Shown here one piece after another: positions 11,701 to 23,300 of a stretch of 64,000 bases of DNA. The notes beneath the pieces were generated by a model. That model had not been told where the DNA came from and ran no database searches. It was given only the letters and a program-made list of their open reading frames with translations. The stretch covers positions 124,001 to 188,000 of the forward strand of contig NW_027472011.1 in the NCBI RefSeq assembly GCF_965638725.1. The letters run 5' to 3'. Within the stretch, counting starts at the first letter, position 1. Each line of letters begins with the position of its first letter. The translations under genes and the position numbers were made by a program. The DNA comes from Aptenodytes patagonicus. Its lineage: Eukaryota; Chordata; Aves; Sphenisciformes; Spheniscidae.

Positions 11701-12638
11701 GGCCGGGGGGTGCTGAGCCCCTCTCCTCTCCCCGCAGAAGTCCCCACCAGCGTGTTCGGGGACAAGCTGCGGGAGCAGGTGGAGGAGCGCTTGGCCTTCT
11801 ACGAGACGGGGGAGCCGCCCCGCAAGAACCTGGAGGTGATGAAGGAGGCCGTGGTGGAGGTGAGGCTGCTGGGGGCCCGGGCGGGCAGGGCCCTGCTGTC
11901 GGACATGATGTCAAACCACCATCCTGACCTGCTGTGGAGGGAAAAGACTGATTTAATGAGGCTGATCCGACGGGTGCCGCTGGGCGGGGACGGGTCCTGG
12001 GCTGGGAACCTCTCCTGCGCTGATGAGCTCCCTCTCTCCTCCGGCAGGCGAACGAGGTGGTGGCTGAGGTCAAGAGGAAGCAAGAGAAGAAGGAGAAGAA
12101 AAAGAAAAGGAGGGAGAAGCGGCAGCTGGAGGCCCTGGCTGCGGCCGCGGAGGTGGAGAACTCGGTGCTGGAGACGGAGGTGAAGGCAGGGGGCTGCGAG
12201 GCTGTGAGGGGGCTCGGCCCTGTCCTGCTGCGTGCTAGGCTGGCGGAGCAGCGGGTCCCGGTTATTCCTGGCCCGGCCGTCCCGCAGCCGAGCGGGGTTT
12301 GTGGGATGGTGCCTGGGCTCCAGCCCCCCCAGGGGTGAGGGGAGGCAGGACCTGGGGCAGCCACCCAGCTCCCCGGGTCGGGCACGGCTCCCGCTGACCC
12401 CTGGGTTTCCCCTCAGGAGAACAATATAGAGCCCAAGAAGAAGAAAAAGAAGAAGCAGCAGGAGCTGGAGGCTGAAGTGGAGCTGGAGGAGAACGGGCTG
12501 GAGGAAGAGGCCTTACCCAAGAAGAAAAGGAAGCTAACGGTAGAGGCTGACCAGGAGGAGGAGGAGGAGGAGGAGAAGAAGAAGAAAAAGAAGAAGAAGA
12601 AGGAGAAGGAGAGGGCCAGGGACTCGGAGGAGGACTAG
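8760..12638 (+). CDS. NOP56: NOP56, box C/D snoRNP core protein
   Basis: NOP56 is a nucleolar core protein of box C/D snoRNPs, pairing with NOP58, fibrillarin and 15.5K to 2'-O-methylate rRNA. Twelve coding exons: 8760-8762 (only the ATG), 8957-9046, 9372-9486, 9566-9727, 9828-10026, 10244-10431, 10556-10707, 10915-11015, 11391-11539, 11738-11859, 12048-12179, 12417-12638. They give 1635 nt, or 544 residues; human NOP56 is 594. The N-terminal NOP5NT domain starts [18 protein letters not shown]. The central coiled coil and Nop domain include [20 protein letters not shown] and [16 protein letters not shown]. The C-terminal KKE/D tail is very Lys/Glu-rich, as expected. The start is fixed by the Met-only first exon spliced to VLLH, as in mammals. 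Four introns host C/D snoRNAs, so splicing of this mRNA also supplies guide RNAs for the same particle. Confidence 0.97.
8774..8840. repeat. GGGCC pentamer-rich stretch in NOP56 intron 1
   Basis: Intron 1, right after the donor site, contains three to four CGGGC/GGGCC pentamers followed by further GGGCC and GGGGCC blocks. The human equivalent intron carries the GGCCTG hexamer whose expansion causes spinocerebellar ataxia 36. Here the unit is different and short. Confidence 0.6.
9047..9240. repeat. G-rich ~60-bp tandem repeat, three copies, NOP56 intron 2
   Basis: A unit of about 60 bases built around GGGGCCGGGGCCGGGAAACC, followed by long G runs and GGAGAGGGGCCGGG, is repeated three times. 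The long G runs could form G-quadruplexes on the coding strand. Confidence 0.75.
10749..10820 (+). ncRNA. SNORD110: C/D box snoRNA SNORD110 in NOP56 intron 7
   Basis: C box ATGATGT is at 10755-10761, an internal CTGA at 10783-10786 serves as D' box, and a CTGA D box is at 10812-10815. Flanking sequences CCAGGCC (10742-10748) and GGCCTGG (10821-10827) can pair as an outer stem. The 13 nt AATCTGTCAATCC (10769-10781) are perfectly complementary to 18S rRNA GGATTGACAGATT. The fifth position upstream of the D' box pairs with the first U of GGA-U-UGACAG, which I count as human 18S U1288, the known SNORD110 target. Human NOP56 hosts SNORD110. The exact 5' and 3' ends and the choice of D box are uncertain. 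Confidence 0.82.
11031..11130 (+). ncRNA. SNORD86: C/D box snoRNA in NOP56 intron 8, probably SNORD86
   Basis: A perfect 6-bp terminal stem (GGTCGC at 11031-11036, GCGACC at 11125-11130) encloses C box GTGATGG (11038-11044) and D box CTGA (11121-11124). A TGTGATCA near 11099 could be the C' box. At 100 nt it is longer than its neighbours. I found no 18S match in the segment before the D box. The name rests on position: human NOP56 hosts SNORD86 before SNORD56 and SNORD57, the order seen here. Confidence 0.65.
11586..11661 (+). ncRNA. SNORD56: C/D box snoRNA SNORD56 in NOP56 intron 9
   Basis: Terminal stem CTCTGC (11586-11591) pairs with GCAGAG (11656-11661). C box is ATGATGG (11593-11599) and D box CTGA (11652-11655). 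The 12 nt TATTTTTCGTCA (604-615 of the 11 kb block) are perfectly complementary to 18S TGACGAAAAATA. With a degenerate D' box starting at 11617, the fifth upstream nucleotide pairs with C517 by my count, the known SNORD56 site. Confidence 0.88.
11898..11971 (+). ncRNA. SNORD57: C/D box snoRNA SNORD57 in NOP56 intron 10
   Basis: Terminal stem GTCGGA (11898-11903) pairs with TCCGAC (11966-11971). C box is ATGATGT (11905-11911) and D box CTGA (11962-11965). The 14 nt ACTGATTTAATGAG (11947-11960) are perfectly complementary to 18S CTCATTAAATCAGT. The fifth nucleotide upstream of the D box pairs with A99 by my count along human 18S rRNA, which is the SNORD57 target. Confidence 0.93.
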
Positions 12639-13009
12639 GGGAGCAGGGAGGAGCTGGAGCCGGGCCGTGCTCCAGCAGTACGGACTCACGGACTGGCAGG
12701 TCAGCTTGGCGTGGCCTCGTGCACGGCCCCTCCTCTGGCCGCCGCTATTTCATGGCAGCTGCGTGCCCGGCAGTGTAATGGGGCAGGGCGGCCGCATTAA
12801 ACACGGTTTTGGCACCTGGTGGTCTCGAGGAGTCCCTTTGGCCCAGCCGAGCCTCGCTGTGCCTCGCACAGCGTTGCCTCCTCGAGCCCCCCCCCCCTTG
12901 CCCCCGTGGCCCCTTCCCGTGGGGCGCCTCGGGCTGCGCGTGGTGTCTGTCGCGGGGCCGTGCCCACAGCCTGCGTGGTGCAGGAGACCGCTCGGTGTGA
13001 CTGAACCTC

Positions 13010-13015
13010 AATAAA
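13010..13015 (+). terminator. NOP56 poly(A) signal AATAAA (upstream ATTAAA at 12796)
   Basis: AATAAA lies 372 bases past the NOP56 stop. An earlier ATTAAA at 12796-12801 could be an alternative. The stretch 12639-13340 holds only the two convergent 3'UTRs of NOP56 and IDH3B. Confidence 0.8.
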
Positions 13016-13283
13016 GGGCTGAGGTTGCTGTTGATCCTCTTCTGTCTTGTGTTGTTGCAGCCGACGTGGCTGAAGGGGTACGGGCAGGAGCCCGGGAGGG
13101 GCTGCAGGGCACCCCAGCGTGGCTTTGCCTCCCCTCGCCTGGGCGGGAGGTGACCACGCTCTCCCCGCTCCCGGCACGGGGGCTGCCACCATCCTTCCCC
13201 GGCTCGGCCGGGTGAGGAGGGAAGAGGTGCCGCGCGTGTTCGGAGCGCTCCTGGCAGACCCCTGTCATGCTGCAGAGGCCACG

Positions 13284-13289
13284 TTTATT
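13284..13289 (-). terminator. IDH3B distal poly(A) signal AATAAA
   Basis: TTTATT on the plus strand gives AATAAA on the minus strand, 54 bases beyond the stop codon of the distal last exon. It is about 270 bases from the convergent NOP56 poly(A) signal. Confidence 0.8.
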
Positions 13290-13342
13290 AGAGGGAAGCA
13301 ATAAATTACCGGGCGGGAGCAGGGAGGACGAGGTGAGGGGCC

Positions 13343-13420
13343 CTAGACATCCAGGGCGGCTATCACGGCTTGGGTGAAATCCAGGGACGTGGCGTAGCCC
13401 CCCATGTCCGCTGTGCGCAC
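13343..13420 (-). CDS. IDH3B: IDH3B alternative last exon, distal form
   Basis: The exon has an acceptor CTCCTTGCAG and encodes [19 protein letters not shown] followed by IAALDV and a stop. It aligns with the proximal last exon ([15 protein letters not shown]), has the same phase after VKKVIKVGK, and has its own poly(A) signal at 13284. Confidence 0.9.
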   Translation of the reverse strand: MRTADMGGYATSLDFTQAVIAALDV

Positions 13421-14332
13421 CTGCAAGGAGAGGGGAGCGTTAGCGAGGAGGGAGGGGGTCCCCGCAGCACGGCGAGGACCCCCCCGGCCCCATGCTGGGT
13501 GCTTGTCACTGCAGGATCGGGCTCCCCACTCCCCAAGGCCCTTTGCAGCTCCTGCTGGGGGGGAGGGGGGTCCCCGAGGAGTGTCCCCGTGCCCCAGCGA
13601 GGAGGAGGGGGAGTGGGGACAGCCTGCAGGAGCTGAAGGCCCGTCCTGCCCCACGCCAGCCGAGAGGGGCATCGGCCACCCCGAGCTCCGTTGCACCCCG
13701 TCTGCGCTTGGGCGTGTGTCAGGGCGTGTCCGTGGGTGTGCACAAGCGCTGGGCCCTTGCCTCTGGTTCCAGCACAGGTGTCCCAGCCACCTCGGCCCCA
13801 CGGGGGTGTCTCAGCAAGCCCCCGCCACAGGAGGTGGTCAGTAACTGCGGGGGCTGCCGGCCCCTCTGCCGGTGCCTGCTTCCAGGCAGGCTTTGATGGG
13901 AGCAGGAATTGAAGCGGCAGAGGATTTCATGGCAGCCCCTTCCCGGGCAGAGAAGTTCCCCCCGGGGCTCACCTACCCCAGCAGGCTGGAGGGGACGGTG
14001 AGGGGCTGGCAGCGGTGGTGCAGGACCGGTGCTGAGCCCTGGCTGAAGCCCAGCTCCCACTGCTGCAGGCAGGGCCCGGCCATGGCCCTGCGCTCGCTGC
14101 CAGCCCGGCTTCTGGCCCCAGCCAAGCGCCCTCAGCAGTTGTCCTACAAGCTGCCCTGGCCCCCCACTCCCCCCCCGGGCTTGGGCCCACCCTGAGCCGC
14201 CCCGGTGCGGTGCAGGGGGCACAGCCAGGTGGGGAACAGCACCTGGGCCGGCCAGGGGTGCAGGGAAGCGTTGGACCCTTTATTTGCAAACATGAATACA
14301 CAGCACAGCATTAAATACATGTCCCAGTCGTG

Positions 14333-14383
<51 letters not shown>

Positions 14384-17300
14384 ACAGCCACAGCGCCCTG
14401 CCCCGGCCACAGCAGCCACCTTGCCAGGGCAGAGCTTCCGTGGTCCCACCAAGCACTTCGGGAGCCCAGCCCCACACCGCTGCTGGTCCCCCCCCCCCGG
14501 GAGCCCCACGGGCTCCAGGGGCTCACACCGCTGGGCGAAGAGCTCGGGGTGCCGCCGTGAAGGAGTGCAGCGGTTTGGATGGTCCTGGGCTCTGCCTGCC
14601 GCGGGGGTGAGCATTCGCCGCGCACAGAGGGGCTGCCCTAGCCGGGGTGGCTCAGCCGGGAGCCCTGTGCTCACCAGGCAGTTCCCCCGGCTCTCAGAAA
14701 CCAGCCACAAACTCACAGTGGGGCCAAAGAGAGCAGCCCACCCCCACCCCCCCATCCTGCACCGGTTCCCAGCAGGCAGGAGGTGACGCAGCCTCACGGC
14801 CTCTCCCTACACACGGGATTGTGCCAGAAAGGGGAACCTCACTCTGGGCGAGCAGCTCGCCCTTGCGCGTTCCTGGATGGGGGGACTCGGCCCTGTGGTC
14901 CCATTTATTGCTAAAGCCTCTGCGGGCAGACAGCTCCTCCAGTAACCGTGGTCCCGCTGTCCCCGGGAGCTGCCTGCCAAGCTCGGGGCGCTGCCCGTTC
15001 ACCCCCGAGTCTCCCCAGCAGGCCCCGAGATCCGCACTGCCCTCATCGCGGGGAGGGCACAGCGGAGACGCTGCCTACGCGAACCGGAGGGACCCCGGGG
15101 ATCCTCACTCCGAACGGAGCCCTGCCCTGGGTTCCTCCAGCAACCCCCGCTGGCGGGGACTGGGGGTGGTTACTGGGTTCTGGGCTGGGCAGGAGGAGAG
15201 CCGCCCTCCTCCTCCTCCTCCTCCTCCTCCTCCTCCCCCAGGGCACCAGGGAACCTCGGCCAGGGCGAGCTGCGCTGGGTGGGGAGGGGGGAAGGACGCG
15301 CTGCTGGGCCATAAGCTACGGGAAGCTGCTGCAGGGTGCAGTGAAGTCCCCGACTCCCCGGGGCGAGCGGGGTTCCTAGGCACCATAGTGGGGGTGCAGG
15401 CTGTCAATCACAGACTTCACGAAGTCAGAAGTGGTGGAGTAACCGCCCAAGTCCCGTGTCCGAACCTAAAAATCCAACACAGGGAAGGGGAGAAACAAGG
15501 GAGAAACGTGATCGTGAACGGAGTGAAACGACTGCGAGAAGGGAGAGGAGAGCAGCTTCCCTCCACGCACCCTGCCAGAGACCCCAGCGGGGCGGCACGT
15601 GAGAAAGGGGCCATCTGACGTCCCCCAGCCCTGCCAGACCTTCCCTAGCCAGCAAGCACCGCTATGGGCAGCAGGAGCAATCCCCGAGACAAGCGCAGAG
15701 GGGCCGACTGCAGCCGACTACAGCCACAGCTGCACGCACGCAGGTTTCTGAGCTGGAAACGGGCGAGGAGGTCCGAGACTCGCACTTGTCCGTCAGGGAG
15801 GACGCCAAGCAGCTCGCTACCACGAACACTCACGCAGCTACAGACACGCGGCAAGGCCGGCTGCCCAACACTCACTTTTCCAACTTTGATCACCTTCTTC
15901 ACCGCATCCGCGATCAAATTGGAGTGAAATTCCAAGCTGGTGAGAGGAAAGGAGCCGCGGGTCAGTCCCTCCGTCAGCTCCGGCTGCCCACACGCCCCGG
16001 CAGGGCCGAGGCAGCGCTGCCCACCCCACCGCACCCCCACGTGAAAGGCACCTACTTGAGATGCCGCAGCATGTTGGTGGCCGAGAGCAGCATGGCGGTG
16101 GGATTGGCGATGTTCCTGCCCACGGCCTGGGCGAAGGGGTGGCGGGCGCCCTGTGGGAGGAGAAGCCACGGTGATGGACCATCTTCCACACCCCTGTCCC
16201 CAGCAGCCCCCCGGATAACCCGGGGTGCTGGTACGGCACAGCAGCCTCCGGGGGAGCCAAGGCTCCTCACCATCTCGAACACGGCGTACTCGGCGCTGTA
16301 GCTCTCCCCGGGAACCACGCCGGCACCGCCCACCAAGCCGGCCGCCAGGTTATCGATGATGTTTCCGTAGAGGTTCGGCATGACCAGGACATCGAACTGG
16401 TAGGGGTTCTGCACCAGCTGCACAGAGGGAACAGGAGGACGTGAGGCCCTGCACACCTAACACGGGCTGCAGGCAGCTCGACAGCCCTCGGGACAGGGCA
16501 GGGTACACGAATCCGGTGGAGCAGCAGAACCCACCGTGTCTGAAAACATCCCCAAACTGTGCTCAGGTGACAGCCGGGAGCACGGGGAGCCCTGCCGAAA
16601 CGGCTCGGGAGCCACAGACCTACGTCACCTGGCAGAGTTTTGCAAGCCCAGATGAGACATAGTTGTGCCAGGGGAGGTTTAGATTGGATGTTAGGAAAAA
16701 TTTCTTCACTGAAAGGGTTGTCAAGCACTGGAAGAGGCTGCCCAGGGAAGTGGTGGAGTCACCATCCCTGGAGGTATTTAAAAGACGTGTAGACGTGGCA
16801 CTTAGGGACGTGGTTTGGTGGTGGGCTAGGCAGTACTAGGTTAACGGTTGGACTCGATGATCTTAAAGGTCTTTTCCAACCTAAACGATTCTGTGATTCT
16901 ATGATTCTACGTGCCCCTGCCACCTTCGATCCCTGCAGCTCCTGCCCTCACCTGCAGCAGAGCAGGGAGAAGGATCCTGCCTTGTGCAAGGAGCAAACCT
17001 CGGGCCAGGGCGGCCGCAACCTGTCAGCGGCAGCAGCTTTTCAGGTTTCGGATCTTTATGGCTCGGCTCAGCAGGCCCAGCAGCAGCAGGCGGTGCAGAG
17101 CAGCTCTGGGGCAGGGAAACGGGATCCTCACCTGCATGCAGCAGTTGTCGATGATCATGGTGTCAAATTTGATCTTGGGGTACAGTTCTGCCACTTCTTC
17201 ACAGCAGTGCAGGAAGAGCCCATCGCCTAATTTCCTGCAAGAGAAGAAACGCATCAAAGGGTTTGCAGGACAGCAGTGAAATCATTACAGCAGCGAAATC

Positions 17301-20300
17301 ATTACAGCAGCAGGTAATCCAAGAGCAACTGGAGTCCCACCACAGCAGGGCAGGGGAAGGCAGGCAACCCTAGGGCACCCCGCACCACTGCACAGCCACA
17401 GCCGGAGAAATCGGGGCCCAGGGGGAGCAACGAGGGATGAGCTTTCAATGCCAGAGCTTTTCCCCTTCTCAGCTGACAGCCTCTGAGACCACACAGAGAG
17501 GAAAAAACACTGTTCCCAGGGAAAGCCCAGCCTCTCTGGAACCAGACCGGCATTGCTCCGATCGGGATCAAAAGCTGAGAGCAACAAGGTCCGAGACGTG
17601 ACAGCGGTCGCGTGTCTGACAATCAGACAGCGCTGCAAACCCGCTCCTGGGGCACTCACATAATGTTGGCTTTGTGCACGGCCGTGACCTTAGAGCGCCC
17701 TTTTTTGGTGGCGTAGTCAAAGGCGAACTTGGCAATGCGCTGCGACTTGGCCCGGGTGATGATCTTCAGGCACTCGATGACTCCCTTTGCGCTCTGGACA
17801 GGAAAGGGAGTGTGAGCAGCCGCCGCATGCGCCATGCAGCCCAGCACCCTGCCTCACCAACCCACACCACGCTGACAGTCCCGGCACTTCATAGAATCAT
17901 AGAATCACTAAGGTTGGAAAAGACCTCTAAGACCATCGAGTCCCACCGTCGACCCAACACCACCATGCCCACTACACCATGGCCCTAAGCGCCTCATCTA
18001 CACGTCTTTTAAATACCTCCAGGGGTGGGGACTCCACCACTTCCCTGGGCAGCCTCTTCCAATGTTTAACCACTCTTCCAGTAAAGACATTTTTCCTCAC
18101 GTCCAATCTAAACCTCCCCTGGCGCAACTTGAGGCCCTTTCCTCTCGTCCTACCGCTTGTTACTTGGGAGAAGAGACCGACCCCCACCTCGCTACAACCT
18201 CCTTGCAGGTGGTTGTAGAGAGCGATGAGGTCTCCCCTCAGCCTCCTTTTCTCCAGGCTAAACAACCCCAGTTCCCTCAGCCGCTCCTCATCAGACTTGT
18301 TCTCCAGACCCCTCACCAGCCTCGTTGCCCTTCTCTGGACACGCTCCAGCACCTCGACGTCCTTCTTGGAGTGAGGGGCCCAAAACTGAACACAGCGTTC
18401 GAGGTGCGGCCTCACCAGGGCCGAGTACAGGGGCACGATCACTTCCCTGCTCCTGCTGGCCACACTATTTCTGATACAGAGATTCTTCGAGACAGAGATG
18501 AGGTGTCTTTGCCTGACGCTGGATCACCCCCCATCAAGAGGTTCCTTAATATCCATGTCCCCTTTTTCTGGCATTATCCCTCCTGCAGCCCATCACTGTC
18601 CTCGTTGGGTCTGCGTGTATTCACATCCCTAAATACCCTCCTGATTCCATCACTGTCACTCAGAGCACCCGCGCGCCGGAGGGAGGCTCCCGTACCTCGT
18701 GTTCCAGAGAGCTGTACTCCCCCTCCGTCTGCTCACGAATGATCACGAGGTCCAAGTTGTTGTGGCGTGTTTTATAGCCTGGTAAGCTCTTCACATGGAC
18801 AACATTTGCAAACAAGTCTAATTTGCGCCTGCGGGAGAAGCAGCAGCAGAGTCAGCATTTCATCATAAGCTATTTCTGGGGCAGTGACTGTTCCCTACAT
18901 GTACTGGGGGTAACAGTTGGTGATGGTGCAAACAGCTCCCCACCTCCTAAGATGCCTTCCCATTGCTATCTGTCTGTCTATCCATCTACCTTTCCCCTCA
19001 CAGATCACGAGCCAGCCACACCTCGTCACAGCACGGCTTCGACGACCCTCTGTCGAGGCAGGCCACCACTGTCCGTCTTCCAGCCACCCACACCCTCCTC
19101 CCCAGGGCCCCCGAGGAAGCAGCAGCAGGATCACACTCGACAGGCAGCTCCTGGCCACAGACAGTCCCTCAGGGTCTTTTGCTTCCCGATAACATATTCA
19201 TTTCCCACCTGCCCTGGACTCGCTTCCTTCAGCCCCCGGTTCAGCGGCAGAACACCACGACCAAGTGCGATACGGTTTTCCCAGCGACTGACATGTCAGT
19301 GCCCAGCGCTGGCAGCTGAGCAGGGGAGCGGGCTTACCTCAGCCTCATGTCGTAAGAAGCCAGCTCTCCCTTGTACTCCATGGGGGTGTGGATCTTGCCT
19401 GCGGGACAACACCGAGCGGGAGTAAGAACACACGGAGCGCGCTGACAGCCGCTAAGGACATCGCCTGAACCCAGGGGACAGGGCAGCAAGGGTTGGGACA
19501 GGGGGTGCTTCAAGAGGACGTCAGCCGAGCATGCAGACTGATCTCTCGCTCTACAGGACGCTGAGGAGGCCCTTTGCTTCTCTGGGCCGTACTAGGAGGT
19601 CTCGTTTCAAAAGCAGAAGCCGGGTATAACCTCCCCTTTCGTAAGCTCCATAAGTACTTCAGTAATTCGCTGCTTAGCTTAAAGACAGCATGCTTCCTTC
19701 TCCAGGCCCTGACCGCAGAAATTCCTGCCTAATGGCGTTTGAGATAAGGCAACATTTCCCGCAGGCAGAGCAGAGACAGGCAGCTAGCGCGGGTCCTTAC
19801 CTATAAGGGCCACTTTACTTTCCTTCATAGAGTCAACCACCTGATCCAGTTTTTCTTCCGACGCCATGTTCTGCACCTCACTCAGGTGATGCTCGTCGAA
19901 GACCACAGGCACGCTGGCAGCCTGCGCGAGAGATGCAGAGAAAGAGCCGCCGCCCCGTCAGGCCAGAGGCTCGCCAGGGAAGTTAGCCTACACGTTACAG
20001 AGGGCCGCTGACGGGGCGGGGGGGGGGGCTCGGAGAGCTGGGACATGACGCCTTAAACCAGCCAGACTGCCTGCTCAGTGAGAAGAGGGAACCTGGACCT
20101 CTGGGTCACTCCAGTTCCAACTGAACAATGATGTTTTCTGTCACTTTTAACAGCGGGACTCCCCCTCCTTACTGTAATTATAGTTTCGGCTGCGTAACTG
20201 GTATCGCGGCAGACAACCCCACGTTTGCAGCCTTTGATGTGACAGAACTTGCGTGTTAGAAGACAGAACCATTAACTACTGACTTCCTCCCCGAGTTCTG

Positions 20301-23300
20301 ACGTTGCTGCCCGAGAGCAGGGCTCATCACAGATTAGGAAGGAGGTCAGAAGGACATAAAGGGTTCTGGACAGCTGGACAACAACAGCCCTGCGGCCACG
20401 TTCCCGACAGGAGCAGCGAGGACGGCCCGTGTCCTCCCCGTCACCAGCCCGGACAGCATCAGTGCTTGCTGCTGCCTCAGCAGAGGGAGAAGGACCGAGC
20501 GGGCGGTGGACCCAGAGTCTGCTGGCTCCAGGACGCAGCCCCAGGTTGGGAATATTTTCACACTGAAGAATGAGACAGTTTGCAAGACTGCTGCTCAAGC
20601 CGAACCTATTTACGGAAAGGGCGAGATCCCAGGGTTTTCACAACCGGCTCTCCTCTGCACCGGAGGAGACAGACAGGTTGGTCCCGGAGGGTCTCCGGAT
20701 CAGCAGCATCTTTAACCAAGTCTGCAGCTGCTGCTCCTCCCTTCTCCGTCCACCCCGTCCCACCGAGGGGCAGGAGCCGTTACCTTGAACACCTCCTTGA
20801 CGGCGTGCATGAGCTCCGGGCCCACCCCGTCTCCGGGCAGCATGGTGACCTGGAACGCGCCCTCAGACTTCGCGTTTTCTGACTGCGCAGAAAGCAAAGA
20901 ACAGTCAGACCTTCTGCTGCACCCCAGAGCCGAATCATAGAATCATAGAATCATTGAGGTTGGAAAAGACCTCTAAGACCATCGAGTCCCACCGTCGACC
21001 CAACACCACCATGCCCACTACACCATGGCCCTAAGCGCCTCATCTACACGTCTTTTAAATACCTCCAGGGGTGGGGACTCAACCACTTCCCTGGGCAGAA
21101 CCAGGCAGAATCCAAACAGGACCCCTAACCTGCAAGCAGCGAACCAGAGGAAGGTTACCTACAACGTGAAGAATATCCGCACCCATAGCCTAGTTTTTAG
21201 CAACGAAAATTTACTGCAGTGCTAACAGTGAGCTTCAACTTAAAGAGCTCCTGCCCCCGTGTTGTTATGAACGCACCCCGCAGCAGAGACACCCGATATC
21301 CTGTGAGCCACTGGCAACCGAAGACCCTTTCCTCAAACAGCATTTCCAGGTACAAGCTCTCAAACAGCATTTCCAGCTACGAGCTCTCCCTCTGTACAGC
21401 AGAAATCCCTACTGGGAGCCAAGAGCGCTTGGCCCATTTCTACTTCACGTCCTCAGGATCTCCTAAGCCTTCCTGTGCAACAGCCTCGTCTTCCCGTTGC
21501 ATTCACGCTGCCTCACGGCTTTCTGTTGAGCGTGCTTTTTTTTCCGGTCCCGAAGACAAAATCAGTCTCAAAAATAATTCTTGAGACGTTCCACAGGCGA
21601 TCCACCTCCAAATCAACGCTGCCTGCTCCCCCACCGTGGCTGCCTCCTATTTTCACACAGTCCTTTTTACTAATGCCCGTCTTCTTTCGCAAGTAATTCC
21701 CTGCACAGAGCTGACCCCCAGGCAAGAGATTTCACAGAACCAGCCTCAGGGACTAGACAGTCACGGTCAGAGACAAGAGCTGCACCCAACAATTTAATCG
21801 GACAACAAAAGGAGTAAACACGCAGCAACGCCACGTGATGTGGGAAATCCACGTGTGTCAGTGACGTGCAGCGTAGGCAAACGGTGATCACGGAAAGGCA
21901 AAATGAAAGAGCACGTGGGAAAAGAAAGGCGAGATGGTCTTTATTTCTGATTTTTAGTATCTCGGAATCAAGTTCCAGGGCAGAAAACCTCGCCTACCTA
22001 AATCTCAAGAAGCAGCAAAGCATCTGCAGAGGGAACCGCAGCACGGGCCCCAGCTCACGTGCTGAGCCCTTCCCTTCAGTCTCTTCAATAATAACGTAAG
22101 ACATTTTCGCTTGGAACACGCCATCCTGTCGGTCTGAACGTGACAAACACGATGTCAGTTGGCTACCTGGCACTTGGGTTTTTTTTCTTCCACCCTTAGT
22201 TCCACAGAAAGCAACTCATCTCTCCACCACAACTCTTCTCTCCTGACCGCGGAGTCTGAGTAACGCTCGTATGTGCTAAGCTACCACTCGCTCTTACCTT
22301 ATCCAAGCTCTAGCAATTATCGCGTTATTTCCCGTATTATTCTATGTTAATTACTACAGGTAGCTACAGTAAATTCAGGATCAAATGGCAAGGACTGGAT
22401 GAAAAGGATTTTCGCTACTGCGACCAACCCTGCACTCTGGCTAGTGGTTTTAGCTGCACCAGCAGAAAAACACTCGCCATCGCAACCCTGCCGGCAACCC
22501 TCTGCACACAGGCGAGGCCGAGCCGGGAGCCAGGGGGCCGGAGAGGAACCTCCGAGGAAGGAGGGAGCGAGGCCGGAGAACGCGCTGCTCCGAGAGCGAG
22601 AAAAGCTGCTTCCACCGAGCGGAGCCTGCCCCGGGAGCGTTTCCACCGCCCAGGGACCGCCGCCGCCCGTCCCTCGCTCTCCCCCGTTCCCCTGCTCCCC
22701 ACAGCAGCTCCGTGCCCTGCTGCGCTGGGGGCTGACCGCGCTCAGGGTGGGCCCGGGGGCTCCGGGACCCCCGCTCTCACCTTGGCCCGCGGGATCTGCT
22801 GGAGGGCGGCGGAGGCACGCAGGCCCCTCCACGCCCCGAGGCTCTGGGCGCGCAGGAGACCCTGGGGCGGAGGCAGTGGGAAGGTGAGACACCCCAGCCT
22901 GGACGCGCCCCCCCAAACCCAGACCGACCCCTGGGTCTGGGTTGACCCCCACCCCCACCCCCTGCACATCCCCCCCCAGCCCAAACTAACCCCCCCTGGC
23001 CCCGCAGCCCCCTGCCCGAACACCCCCCCAGCCCGGACCCCCCCATGAGACCCCCACAGCCCGGACTGACCCCTCCCATCCAGACCGACCCCTCACCCCT
23101 GGAGCCCACGCCTTACCCCCATCGTCCCAGATCGATCCCCCCCATCCAGACCGACCCCTCATCCCCCAGCCCGGACCCCCCCATGAGACCCCCACAGCCC
23201 GGACTGACCCCCCCCCCCCCCCATCCAGACTGACCCCTCATCCCTCAGCCCGGACCCCCCATCCAGTCTGACCTCCACAGCCCGGACTGACCCCCCCCAT

